From contig CAJWLW010000025.1 of NCBI GenBank assembly GCA_913042885.1, forward strand, positions 1 through 30,466: a DNA stretch of 30,466 nucleotides, given 5' to 3'. This DNA comes from an uncultured Lentisphaeria bacterium. Its GTDB lineage: Bacteria > Verrucomicrobiota > Lentisphaeria > JABSQK01 > CAJWLW01. How positions within the stretch are numbered: the first letter of the stretch is position 1; each line of letters begins with the position of its first letter. The translations under genes and the position numbers were made by a program. The notes beneath the pieces were generated by a model. It worked only from the letters and a program-made list of their open reading frames with translations. It did no database searches and was not told the DNA's origin. Positions 1-8,326 of the stretch are shown here, piece by piece.

Positions 1-292
1 TGCGGTCGGCGATCCACGGGCAGAGTTTTTTCTTGGCGGCGATAGCGCTGCCAAGCTCGTAGAGAATGGGTTCCTCGCCGGCCACCATCAGGGCGCTGCG
101 CAGCAGTTTGTTGTTGGCCCAGTCGTTGACCTTTGTGCTGGTGATGTAGCGAATCCAATCCTGATCGAACACCAGGAGCGTTGCAATCCCTTCCTTGACC
201 ATCTGTTCGCTGGTCTTGCGAACCCGATCCTTGCGAAGCTTGTCGTAGTCAATGCGGATTTCGCAATCTTTGGCCATTAATCCCAGAGTCAT
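1..292 (-). CDS. Creatinase/Xaa-Pro aminopeptidase-like protein, N-terminal fragment (cut by window edge)
   Basis: The frame is open from an ATG at 292 to the window edge, giving about 97 residues. An AAGGAGA ribosome binding site at 301-307, 8 nt before the ATG, decides the start. The translated segment has the layout of a creatinase/prolidase N-terminal domain (M24 metallopeptidase family): a basic start (IRIDYDKLRKDRVRK), then an LLVFDQDWIRYIT strand, then ALMVAGEEPILYELGSA. In this family that domain precedes a pita-bread catalytic domain that hydrolyses Xaa-Pro peptides or creatine; that part lies outside the window, so activity cannot be judged. It lies just downstream of the SDR gene on the same strand, with only a 33-nt gap, so the two are probably co-transcribed. 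Confidence 0.65.
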   Translation of the reverse strand, partial: MTLGLMAKDCEIRIDYDKLRKDRVRKTSEQMVKEGIATLLVFDQDWIRYITSTKVNDWANNKLLRSALMVAGEEPILYELGSAIAAKKKLCPWIADR

Positions 293-325
293 GATAGAAG
301 TCTCCTTGCTTTTGAACTGCGATGC

Positions 326-1126
326 TTACGCAAAATACAATCCGCCGTTGAGATTGAGTAGCCCCCCGGTCATGTACGAGCCGGCATCGGAGGACAGCCA
401 CATGATTGTGCCTGCCATGTCCCGTCCTTCCGCGTACCGGCCGAGGGGAATCGTTTCCAGTTCCTCGTCTTTCAGTTCATCGAACGTCATGCCCCGTTCT
501 TTCGCTTCGTTACGCATAAAGCTCCAGTGCATTTCGGTGGCCGCCAGGCCGGGGCACATGGCGTTGACGGTCACGTTGTACGGGGCCATCTCGCGCGCCA
601 GGGAGATCGTCAGCGTATGAACTGCGCCCTTCGAGGAACAGTAGGCCGCATACCCCGGGAAACCGAGCTTGCCTCCGTAGGAACCCAGGTTGACGATGGC
701 GCCGTGCTTTTGTTCCCGCATTTGCTGAGAGGCGTATTTGCAGCCGAAGAAGATTCCCTTGAAATTGACCGAGAAAATCCGATCGATTATCTCGACATCC
801 ATGTCGGCCACGGGTCCTTCATTCAGATGCATGCCGGCGTTGTTCACCATGATGTCGAGCCGGCCGAACTTCTCGACCGCGCCGGCAATCAAGTCGCGGA
901 CAGCGGCTTCATCACTTACATCGACTTCCTTGGAATAGCCATCGTTTTCCGGATGGGCTTCTTTAATGGCGTCGAACATTTCGTGAACATTGGGTGAAAT
1001 ATCGGCAACCACAACGTGCACGCCGTGTTCAGCCAATGTTTCCGCTGTTCCTTGCCCGAGTCCCCTGGCTGCTCCGGTAATCACTGCGACTTTGCCCGCG
1101 ATATCGCTGAAAAGTTGCTTGGCCAT
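326..1126 (-). CDS. Short-chain dehydrogenase/reductase (SDR), FabG-like
   Basis: This is a classical 266-aa SDR. A TGxxxGxG nucleotide-binding motif (TGAARGLG) lies at residues 17-24, NNAG at 95-98, the catalytic Ser near 149, and the YxxxK pair at Tyr162/Lys166, followed by a PG loop. It therefore should be an NAD(P)-dependent oxidoreductase of alcohols or ketones in the cytoplasm; the substrate cannot be read from sequence. The frame is open to 1213, but the start at 1126 is preferred because AGGAAGG lies just upstream and SDR homology begins there; the extra 29 residues look non-coding. The gene precedes a creatinase-like gene on the same strand and is divergent from the creatininase fusion, suggesting a small catabolic cluster. 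Confidence 0.9.
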   Translation of the reverse strand: MAKQLFSDIAGKVAVITGAARGLGQGTAETLAEHGVHVVVADISPNVHEMFDAIKEAHPENDGYSKEVDVSDEAAVRDLIAGAVEKFGRLDIMVNNAGMHLNEGPVADMDVEIIDRIFSVNFKGIFFGCKYASQQMREQKHGAIVNLGSYGGKLGFPGYAAYCSSKGAVHTLTISLAREMAPYNVTVNAMCPGLAATEMHWSFMRNEAKERGMTFDELKDEELETIPLGRYAEGRDMAGTIMWLSSDAGSYMTGGLLNLNGGLYFA

Positions 1127-1316
1127 GTGAACCTTCCTGTTGGCTGTTGGATGAATGGTGCCTGACGAAAACCCCGCTGCACGGGGATTCCCATTCAGCC
1201 ACTGAACAGACATGTATGAATTTGGGTTTGGCGGTATAGTTACGGTATTCGCAGGTCATGGAAGGTCAAGCGAAACGGCAGTAAGATGTACGGGACGGAT
1301 TAATGAAACGCAACGG

Positions 1317-2960
1317 ATGGGGCCGGGACAAGATGGATACCCGCCTCTAACTGAATGGAATCTTACAATGGCGAGATCGCATGCACTTGCAAACGGGGAC
1401 AGCCCTGCGGTTGCCTGGCAATTGAACGAAAGCGGTATTGCGGTATGGCCGGTCGGTGCTTTTGAGCAACACGGTCCGCACTTGCCGGTGAATACGGATG
1501 GCCTGCTGGCGCAATATTTTTCCGAATTCGTCGCCGCCGGACTGGGCGCCTGCCTACTGCCGCTGCAGGCCGTCGGCACCAGCCTGGAACACACCGGGTT
1601 TCGCGGATCCTTCAGCCTGACACCGGAGTTGCTGATGCAGCTCGTCCGCAATTGGGCGGATGAGCTGGAAGCCCAGAATTTTCACACCTGCATCGTCGTC
1701 AACTTTCACGGCGGCAACTTTTCATTGGCTCCGGCGATCCGCGACATCAACCGCAAAGACCGGCGCATCAAGTTTCTCCTGGTCAATTCCTGGGAGTTTA
1801 TTTCTCGTGCCACCGAAGAGGTCCACGGCGGGGAGTTCGAAACTAGCCTGATGCTCCACCTCTTTCCGTCGCTGGTGAAGAAAAACGCTGTCGACGAGGA
1901 TCCGTACACGGCGGAACCACCGTTCGGTAAAAGCGACCTGAACACGTTCGGGTTTGGCCGGATGAGTTGCTCAGGAGTGTGGGGATACCCGACGAAAGCC
2001 AGTGCCGCAAAGGGCAGAAAGTGGCTCGCGGGGATGAAGGCGGGCATGCTGCCGCATATCAACAAGCAACTCGACCGGCTGTCGCAGGATCGGCGCTACG
2101 GCGGCCCGGGACCTGTTGCCTTGCGGCCGATGACCGAAGCGGATATTCCCCTCGGCATGCGCTTGAAGCGCCTGGCTCACTGGAACCAGCTCGAGGGTGA
2201 CTGGCGGATGCTGCTGGCTGCATCCGGCGGCGGAAATTTCGTCGCGCTTCACAATGGCACGGCGGCCGGCACGGTCACGACGGTGACCTATCAGGATCAC
2301 TTTTCATGGATCGGCATGGTGCTTGTCGATCCGGCCAGCCGCCGGTGCGGCGTGGGCAAGGCGCTGCTGACGGCTGCGGTTGATTACGCCGGGGCGTTCG
2401 GGCCGGTTCGGCTCGACGCGACGCCGGCCGGCGAAAAGCTCTACGATGCACTGGGGTTTCGGGAGGAGTCTCGGCTGGCCCGTTACGAGTGCCGGAACTT
2501 CGCGGCCGTACTGCCGGCCGCGGCGTTGAGAACCAAGCCGATCACTGCGAGATCGATCAACGCCGTAGCCAGGTATGACGTGCAAATATTCGGGGCCGAG
2601 CGGAAATCTGTTCTGAAATCGCTGCAGTCGATGGCGCCGGAACTTGGATTCGTGGCGATGGACGGCAAGGCGATCATCGGGTTTTGCCTGGGCAGGGCAG
2701 GGGAAAACTTTACGCAAATCGGCCCGGTGGTAGCCGATTCGCCAACCGTTGCCGCGGCGCTGCTCTATCAAGCTCTCGCACAATGCCGGGGGCAGGATGT
2801 GATCATCGACAGCCTTGACCGGCAGGCGGCGTTCAACGGGGTTTTAGCGGAACTCGGCTTTCAGGTGCAGCGCCCGTTCATCCGCATGTGCAAGGGCAAG
2901 CTGAAGCACCCGGGTGTTCCGCAGATGCAGTTCGCCATCGCGGGACCCGAGGTGGGATAG
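1317..2960 (+). CDS. Creatininase-family amidohydrolase fused to a double GNAT acetyltransferase
   Basis: This protein of about 547 aa has two parts. Residues ~40-230 form a creatininase-type metal hydrolase: EQHGPHLPVNTD (residues 50-61), NFHGGN (129-134) and HGGEFETS (170-177) supply the metal-binding and active-site residues of that family, which opens cyclic or linear amides. Residues ~268-390 are a GNAT domain with an acetyl-CoA loop (RRCGVGKAL). Residues ~410-547 match the C-terminal half typical of YitH-like double GNATs (FGAERKSVL, GRAGENFTQIGPVVADSP, final IAGPEVG). Both parts have typical lengths, so this looks like a true fusion and not a frameshift artefact. The start is uncertain: in-frame ATGs lie at 1212, 1317 and 1368, none with a strong ribosome binding site. 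1317 keeps the whole creatininase fold. It is divergent from the SDR gene. Confidence 0.8.
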   Translation: MGPGQDGYPPLTEWNLTMARSHALANGDSPAVAWQLNESGIAVWPVGAFEQHGPHLPVNTDGLLAQYFSEFVAAGLGACLLPLQAVGTSLEHTGFRGSFSLTPELLMQLVRNWADELEAQNFHTCIVVNFHGGNFSLAPAIRDINRKDRRIKFLLVNSWEFISRATEEVHGGEFETSLMLHLFPSLVKKNAVDEDPYTAEPPFGKSDLNTFGFGRMSCSGVWGYPTKASAAKGRKWLAGMKAGMLPHINKQLDRLSQDRRYGGPGPVALRPMTEADIPLGMRLKRLAHWNQLEGDWRMLLAASGGGNFVALHNGTAAGTVTTVTYQDHFSWIGMVLVDPASRRCGVGKALLTAAVDYAGAFGPVRLDATPAGEKLYDALGFREESRLARYECRNFAAVLPAAALRTKPITARSINAVARYDVQIFGAERKSVLKSLQSMAPELGFVAMDGKAIIGFCLGRAGENFTQIGPVVADSPTVAAALLYQALAQCRGQDVIIDSLDRQAAFNGVLAELGFQVQRPFIRMCKGKLKHPGVPQMQFAIAGPEVG

Positions 2961-3002
2961 AATGTGTTTGCAGCGCTGCGCAATATGAACGCATACTCGC
3001 AC

Positions 3003-3020
3003 AGGACAGTTCGCTGTCTT
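3003..3020. terminator. Hairpin between convergent genes, possible terminator
   Basis: AGGACAG, a TTCG loop and CTGTCTT form a 7-bp stem with one G-T wobble, in the 91-bp gap between two convergent genes (stops at 2960 and 3052). There is no U tract, so intrinsic termination is doubtful; it may only protect 3' ends. Confidence 0.3.
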
Positions 3021-3051
3021 GAGGCGTGGGCTTAGGTGAGCGGCAGGGTGC

Positions 3052-4935
3052 TTACCGTTGTTGCAGGCGCCAGCGCAGGTGCTCGGCCAGCTTTACATTT
3101 CCCTCTGCAGTCGCCAGTTCGATTGCCTTCTGGTACTGGGCAACCCCGTCGTTCGGCATATTCTGGATGAAGAAGGCGTCGCCCAGATTCACCCGGCTAT
3201 GGGCGTTGTTCGGTTGCAGTTCGATCGATTTTTTCAGGTGAACGATCGCGGCAGGATCACGCTTTTGGTTGAGCAAGGCCCCGAGAAGGCGCAGCCATTC
3301 GGGGTTCTCGGGTGAGAGCCGCACCGCTTCGAGAAAATGCTGGCGAGCCCGATCGAACTGTTGCAGATAGACCAATGAATTGCCCAGCAGGGCGTGCGCG
3401 TGGGACGACCCGGGATTGATCCGAAGCGCCTCGTTGCATTGCTGTGCCGTCTGGGCAAATTGTTCGGAACGGACGAGGGCCTCCGCCAGTTCAATGCGCC
3501 ACTCGTAGACGTCCGGTGCGAGTTCGACGGCTTTTCTCAGTGCCGTCGCGGCCTCCTCGTTCTTTTCCTGGTACCGCAGAATAGTGGCGAGCTGTCCGTA
3601 GACACCCGCCCCGCCCCGCTGATGCTCGGCTGCATCGCGGAGATAGAGAGCGGCATTGTCGAAAATCCTCTGTCTATTCTCAGCACGCTCCGATCGCAGC
3701 AGGAAAAGTTGTGCCAGGTGTTCCATGCTCATGTGCTGCGGCGACTCGAGCCAGCGGGCTTCGAACGGAACGGACAGCCTTCGGCGCTGCCGTACGTCGG
3801 CGCTGAGCAGTTTGACATCCTCCAGCAGCGTGTCGACATCGACCGTCCCGCGATAAACCGCCATGATCCGCCCTTTGTCATCGACCAGGAAGCTGGTCGG
3901 CACCGCCAGTGGCACGACGCGTGCGAAGATATGGTCGTTGACTGTCTGCAGGCCGTCCAGCGACGCGCCATCGATCAGACCCACCTCGAAGGGGAACTGC
4001 AGCTTGTCGAGCAAGCGCCAGGCATTCGCCGTCTCGGCCTGCTTTCTTTCATCGATGCTGTCGACGCTCAGGGCGATGATGTTCAGCCCGGTGTTTTTCA
4101 GCTGCTGTTGTTGCCGGGTCCACTGCTTCAATTCGCGGTGGCAGGGCGCGCACCAGCTGGCCCAGAGGTTGACCAGCGTCGGGCCCTTGTTGCGGAAGTT
4201 CAGAGATACTTGCGCACCTTTTCGATCCCGGTAGCTGATATGGGGCAGCAGCGGTCCGGACGCCAGAAACGTGCGCCCCGCACTGGTCGCCGGCTTGCCG
4301 TCAAGGATAGTGGGCGTAAGGGGCGTCGACCCGGGCGGGCGCGTCCACCGACGGGCTTCGCCGGTGCCCTGAGTAACATGGTACTGACGGTCGGGCTGCA
4401 GACCGGTGAACGTCTCGGGCTCGCCGCCGGGCCAGCGGACAGTCACCTTCTCGATCGAGGTACTGCTGCCCAGCCCAAAGTGCAGCCACTTGCTGGATTG
4501 GGCGAGAAAGCCCTCTCCGGCGCGCAGGGTCCGGATCAAAGGTTTCGCCGCGTCGCCACCCAAGTGGACCTTGACCCTGGCGCCGATGGCGTCCCGATTA
4601 CACGTCTTACCTTCCAGGCGAATCGCCAGGAAGTGGTTCCCCGTAGGCACGTCGTTGCGCATGTACCGGAGCTGCGGCGCCGTGCGATTGCGCAGCCATA
4701 AATCGAGGTCCCCGTCGTGATCCCAGTCGACGAAGGCGGCGCCGCGGCCGTCGTCGGAAAAATCGAGGCCGCTGATCGGGGAGATATCCGCGAACCGACC
4801 ATTCTGCATGTTGAGGAAGACGCAGTGCCGCTCGTAGCCGCTCATCGAGCGGCCCTCCTCCTGCATGCGCACAACCTCGAAGTTAACCGCCCGGTAGGCC
4901 TCTTCCTCCCCCGCACGGTTTGGTACTTGCGACAC
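3052..4935 (-). CDS. UnbV/ASPIC + TlpA-like thioredoxin + TPR protein (C-terminal half of a TGA-interrupted gene)
   Basis: This is a 627-aa segment from a GTG at 4935; the open frame extends back to the TGA at 4957. In order it shows an ASPIC/UnbV region (residues ~40-190: GLDFSDDGRGAAFVDWDHDG, NRDAIGARVKVHLGG), a thioredoxin-like domain with a WCAPC redox site (VNLWASWCAPCHREL, near residue 260), and tetratricopeptide repeats over the last ~200 residues. Such proteins are exported and thought to handle redox or protein-protein contacts in the envelope. It is in the same frame as the upstream FG-GAP segment, and the intervening SFFWRQV codons read straight into it, so it is almost certainly the continuation of that protein. 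The GTG has no convincing ribosome binding site, so independent initiation is unlikely. See the TGA/hairpin entry. Confidence 0.8.
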   Translation of the reverse strand: MSQVPNRAGEEEAYRAVNFEVVRMQEEGRSMSGYERHCVFLNMQNGRFADISPISGLDFSDDGRGAAFVDWDHDGDLDLWLRNRTAPQLRYMRNDVPTGNHFLAIRLEGKTCNRDAIGARVKVHLGGDAAKPLIRTLRAGEGFLAQSSKWLHFGLGSSTSIEKVTVRWPGGEPETFTGLQPDRQYHVTQGTGEARRWTRPPGSTPLTPTILDGKPATSAGRTFLASGPLLPHISYRDRKGAQVSLNFRNKGPTLVNLWASWCAPCHRELKQWTRQQQQLKNTGLNIIALSVDSIDERKQAETANAWRLLDKLQFPFEVGLIDGASLDGLQTVNDHIFARVVPLAVPTSFLVDDKGRIMAVYRGTVDVDTLLEDVKLLSADVRQRRRLSVPFEARWLESPQHMSMEHLAQLFLLRSERAENRQRIFDNAALYLRDAAEHQRGGAGVYGQLATILRYQEKNEEAATALRKAVELAPDVYEWRIELAEALVRSEQFAQTAQQCNEALRINPGSSHAHALLGNSLVYLQQFDRARQHFLEAVRLSPENPEWLRLLGALLNQKRDPAAIVHLKKSIELQPNNAHSRVNLGDAFFIQNMPNDGVAQYQKAIELATAEGNVKLAEHLRWRLQQR

Positions 4936-4959
4936 GACCTGCCGCCAAAAAAAACTTCA
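4929..4959 (-). other. In-frame TGA followed by SECIS-like hairpin (candidate recoding site)
   Basis: On the minus strand the TGA at 4959-4957 interrupts a single frame that is open on both sides (...PDTKDL-TGA-SFFWRQVV...). Exactly 11 nt later a 17-nt hairpin begins: GCGGCA (4945-4940), loop GGTCG, TGTCGC (4934-4929), a 6-bp stem with one G-T pair. In E. coli fdhF the minimal SECIS is also a 17-nt hairpin 11 nt after UGA with a GGUC loop. The bulged U of that element is absent here. The alternatives are a nonsense mutation or a base-call error. Confidence 0.45.
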
Positions 4960-6816
4960 CAAATCCTTCGTGTCGGGAGCGGACAGGTTGCCGTTGGTCA
5001 CCAGAATATCGGCCCAGCCGTTGTTGTTGAGGTCGCAGAATAGAGAGGACCACGCCCACCGGCCCATCGTCACCCCCGCATCGACACTCACGTCGGTAAA
5101 GGTGCTGTCGCCGTTGTTGGCAAAGAGGGTGTTACCCCGCGCCAGGCGTTGGAAGGATTTGCGGGCGAAAGGGGACAGGTCGCGCGTGAATTGATCCTGC
5201 GTAACGATCCGGTTGCCGGCGTTCGAGTACATGTTGCTGATGTAAACGTCCATCAGGCCGTCGCGGTTGTAGTCGCCCCACGTGACCGACATGCCGGAGG
5301 CGATGTCCTCGACATCCGCCGTTGCGGCGACATCGACAAACCTGCCGTTGTCGTTGCGATACAGGCAGTTGCGGCCGAAATCGTTGGCCAGATAGAGATC
5401 CTGATCGCCGTCATTGTCATAATCCTCCCAGGCGGCGGCGAAGGTGAAGCGACTGTTGTTGGCATCCAGCCCGGTCTCGACAGTGACGTCGGTGAATTCG
5501 AAGTCGCCGTCGTTGCGCAGCAGGAAGTTTCTGGCACCGTTATTGGCGTCGTAATAAGGAATCGGCAGTGCGGCGCGATCCGATTCGGCGGCGTTGGGGT
5601 TGTAGCGGCCGGCAAAGAGATCGAGGTCGCCGTCCTCGTCGTAGTCGGCCGCGCAAAGGGCAAAGGCCATCCCGGCGCTGGTGATGTGCGAAGCCTGCTC
5701 GAAATGTCCCGTGCCGTCATTGGCGAGGATAACCACCCCGGCGCGCGTGCCGATCGCCAGGTCCTGGTCGCCGTCGTTGTCGAGGTCGACGAACAGGGCG
5801 GAGACGGTTGTATCGGCGAAATTGACGCCCGCCTCGCTCGAGCGGTCGGTTGCGGTGGAATCCGGGTTCTGGAAGAAGAGGCGATTGGGCAGTCCGCCGG
5901 CCTCGCAGAGGTACAGGTCGTCCAGGCCGTCGCCGTTCGCGTCGCCGATTGCCAGGCCGGAGTAGCCGGCAATATGCTGGCCATGGGCCCGCTCGAGCCT
6001 GCCGATCCAATGAAACGTGCCGTGCATCACCTGTTCCCGGAAAAAGTCATTGCCGCCGATCGCTGCCTCGGTACAGTCTGCGAACAGCGGTGTTTGCGGA
6101 GTTCGCAGAATCGTCTCCTGGTAATCGACCAGGCCGATCGTGTGCAGGCGCGGCGGGGTACTGGTTTGCCAGACGCTTTCCCAGGTGGATAAAACAGCCG
6201 AGCCCCGGGCCCGGATCGACACATGCTGCCGCGTGGTGGCCCGGTCAGGGTCCTGCTCGACCCGGAAGATCTTGATATCGACCTGCAGTTCCCCGGCCCC
6301 GGCGAACGGCTCCCGAAGCCGGCCAAGGGCCGCGGCAAGGCCGTCGACCCCGTGATGGGTGTCGAGGCCCTTGGCAGGATCCAGCGGGTTCTCGGCGGCA
6401 AGAACCGTCAGGACTTCGTCGCCATAGCGTTCCTGCACATTTGCGGGCCGAAGGCCGCTGCAGGAAAACTTGTTTGTCACCAGGGGCGCGAGCCGGGCCG
6501 GGTCGATGGAATGGGACTGCTCGAGCAGGCTGCCCAGTATCTTTAATTGCGCTTTTGCCGCCTTGCTGAACACCTCCGTGTGCCAGCCGTCGTCGGCGGG
6601 ATCGTCGGTGAAGAGCGAGTCGATCGGACGGCCGTCGATGGTGGCGGTGATCGTCTCGGGTTCGCCCGGGGTGGTGGTTGCCGCCGTCACGGCGGTGGGA
6701 TTTGCGGCAGATTCCGGATTCCGACAGCCGTGCCGCAGGCTGAAAAACAGGCCGAGCAGCATGATGATCGACACCATAATCCAGCAGCGATGCGCTTTGG
6801 CCTGGCGGATAATCAA
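4957..6816 (-). CDS. Secreted FG-GAP/VCBS repeat protein (N-terminal half of a TGA-interrupted gene)
   Basis: This is a 619-aa segment with an N-terminal hydrophobic signal or anchor helix (residues ~12-27, followed by a Cys in RHGC that is a poor lipobox). Residues ~60-250 form an uncharacterised region. At least six Ca-binding-type repeats of the form DxNxDGxxD follow (DANGDGLDDLYL, DLDNDGDQDLAIG, DYDEDGDLDLFAG, DYDNDGDQDLYLA, DYNRDGLMDVYIS, DLNNNGWADILVT), as in FG-GAP/CRTAC-type beta-propellers. It starts at a TTG (6816) preceded by GAGGG at 8 nt; ATG codon 14 is an alternative. It ends at the in-frame TGA, just where related UnbV proteins continue into an FFWRQV-type segment, so alone it is truncated before its UnbV domain. 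Confidence 0.8.
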   Translation of the reverse strand: MIIRQAKAHRCWIMVSIIMLLGLFFSLRHGCRNPESAANPTAVTAATTTPGEPETITATIDGRPIDSLFTDDPADDGWHTEVFSKAAKAQLKILGSLLEQSHSIDPARLAPLVTNKFSCSGLRPANVQERYGDEVLTVLAAENPLDPAKGLDTHHGVDGLAAALGRLREPFAGAGELQVDIKIFRVEQDPDRATTRQHVSIRARGSAVLSTWESVWQTSTPPRLHTIGLVDYQETILRTPQTPLFADCTEAAIGGNDFFREQVMHGTFHWIGRLERAHGQHIAGYSGLAIGDANGDGLDDLYLCEAGGLPNRLFFQNPDSTATDRSSEAGVNFADTTVSALFVDLDNDGDQDLAIGTRAGVVILANDGTGHFEQASHITSAGMAFALCAADYDEDGDLDLFAGRYNPNAAESDRAALPIPYYDANNGARNFLLRNDGDFEFTDVTVETGLDANNSRFTFAAAWEDYDNDGDQDLYLANDFGRNCLYRNDNGRFVDVAATADVEDIASGMSVTWGDYNRDGLMDVYISNMYSNAGNRIVTQDQFTRDLSPFARKSFQRLARGNTLFANNGDSTFTDVSVDAGVTMGRWAWSSLFCDLNNNGWADILVTNGNLSAPDTKDL

Positions 6817-7005
6817 CGGGTGTACCCTCGGTTGTGCATGGGATGCCGGGTCGTTCCGGCAGCGTGTCTACCATAGTCTTCGCAAATATTTTCGCGAATA
6901 CAACCGGCTTTTTTCATCACACTCTTAACGGCTGCTCTTCGTTGAATGAAGTTGCAGTGTCGGGAAGCGATGAAGAGGAGCGATTCGGCGTGAGTGTCCG
7001 TACGC

Positions 7006-7044
7006 AAAAAAAAGCCCGGAGATCGTTGGATCTCCGGGCTTTTT
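7006..7044 (-). terminator. Rho-independent terminator of the collagen-like gene cluster
   Basis: A perfect 11-bp stem (GCCCGGAGATC at 7014-7024 and GATCTCCGGGC at 7029-7039) closes a GTTG loop. On the minus strand it is followed by eight T residues (7013-7006). It lies 22 bp beyond the stop of the last collagen-like gene. The plus strand also has five T residues after the stem, so it may work in both directions. Confidence 0.9.
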
Positions 7045-7066
7045 GAGTTGTGCGGAATAAGGCCCC

Positions 7067-8200
7067 TTACTCAGTGGCCTTGCTGTCGTAGATGGCCTGG
7101 ACCTGGTCGTTGATGTATCCCATGCAGGTCGCGAAAGCGCCCGGGATCGGATCGCAGATGTTGCCGCCGGAACCGACGATCGCGACCGTGGCGATCGCAT
7201 CGACGGAACCCTGGAAATCGGAGACCGTGGAAGGCGGATTGGCCAGCAGTAGTGCGCAGGCGAGATCGAAGGTGGCAACGGAGAGCGTCTCACAGTCGAT
7301 ACACGGAGCGGCTGCGCCGGTATCGCCCTGCTTACCCTGCGGACCCTGGCCGCCGTCTGCGCCGTTGGCACCGGCCGCACCGACTGAACCGGCTGAACCG
7401 GCTTTACCCTGCGGCCCCTGCGGGCCGGGAGTCAGTTGGATGTTGTCGAGCGCTTCCTGCAGCGCATCTAACCGATACGAGGTGTAATCAATTCCGGCCA
7501 CTTCGTCGACGAGTGCCGGGTCGGTCATTACGTAAGCCGAGCCGACATCGACAGATGTTCCTGCGGTGTCGGTTTCAGCCCTGCCATCTGCGGCTACTGA
7601 GAAGGTACCGTGAGTCTCCGGATAAGGATCAACGATTTTGCCGTTCTCGTCCATGGTAAAACGCACGTACATAACGTCACCATGGTTGCCCGGTCCTTGA
7701 AAGTGCCGCCAAAGGCCGCCGGCCTCGCCACCATTTTGCGGCCACATAGCAGTGGCGGCGTGATCGCCGTCTCCTACCCATCCGCCCATCGTGACACCGC
7801 CTGGCCATTTATGCACAAGGCCCACCAAACTAGTTCCGGAACCTGCGAAGCCGTAATGAACTTGAGGCGGTGTGATGTTCAAGGTGTTGGTGCCTTCGCC
7901 GTTGCCGCCCCACGTCGGCTGAATGTTCTGGATATTGCCGCTGCCGTCGACGTCGAACGTCACTGCATTGGCAAAATGAGCCCACTTTCCGAACCAACCA
8001 TATGAGCCGACCGGTACATCTGCGGTCTTACTCGGGGCGTAATCCCATGGCGCCCATGGCCCCGCTACCCACGCTCCGCCATCGGACACTAGCCAGGGGC
8101 TGTTGGCGTCGTCAGAGTTGATCGTGATGTTGAAGGCACTTGCCTGGATGCCCAAAACCAGGGCTCCAATTACTGTGATTGCTATTAATGTCTTTTTCAT
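7067..8200 (-). CDS. Secreted collagen-like protein, paralogue 1
   Basis: This 377-aa protein has a signal peptide (residues 1-22, cleavage near ASAF-NI). An N-terminal domain of ~230 residues is rich in Gly, Trp and Asn (FNITINSDD, VTFDVDGSGNIQNIQPTWGG). A short helical stretch (~240-255) is followed by 13 Gly-X-Y triplets (259-297) and a ~80-residue tail with five cysteines (300, 303, 315, 349, 359). It should be exported and probably trimerises through the collagen-like segment. AAAGGA lies 8 nt before the ATG. It is the most divergent of three tandem paralogues and the last before the terminator. The N-terminal domain is not one I recognise, so no substrate or partner can be named. Confidence 0.85.
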   Translation of the reverse strand: MKKTLIAITVIGALVLGIQASAFNITINSDDANSPWLVSDGGAWVAGPWAPWDYAPSKTADVPVGSYGWFGKWAHFANAVTFDVDGSGNIQNIQPTWGGNGEGTNTLNITPPQVHYGFAGSGTSLVGLVHKWPGGVTMGGWVGDGDHAATAMWPQNGGEAGGLWRHFQGPGNHGDVMYVRFTMDENGKIVDPYPETHGTFSVAADGRAETDTAGTSVDVGSAYVMTDPALVDEVAGIDYTSYRLDALQEALDNIQLTPGPQGPQGKAGSAGSVGAAGANGADGGQGPQGKQGDTGAAAPCIDCETLSVATFDLACALLLANPPSTVSDFQGSVDAIATVAIVGSGGNICDPIPGAFATCMGYINDQVQAIYDSKATE

Positions 8201-8326
8201 GCTACATGTCCTTTCGTTTTTTTTGTCTGATATGGGAAACCCCTTATAGGCTCCTTGTTCTCGTTTCGTTGATTTTAAGCAGGTTCCTTACGGAGTGTCC
8301 TTATCGCCTGGCGATCGCGACCTGAA

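Noticed and set aside
326..620. Overlapping open frames on the plus strand inside the SDR gene
   Set aside because: They are shadows of the SDR reading frame with no motifs or ribosome binding sites.
4933..4935. GTG at 4935 as an independent start for the UnbV/TPR half
   Set aside because: There is no convincing ribosome binding site, and the FFWRQV codons before it belong to the same protein in the same frame.
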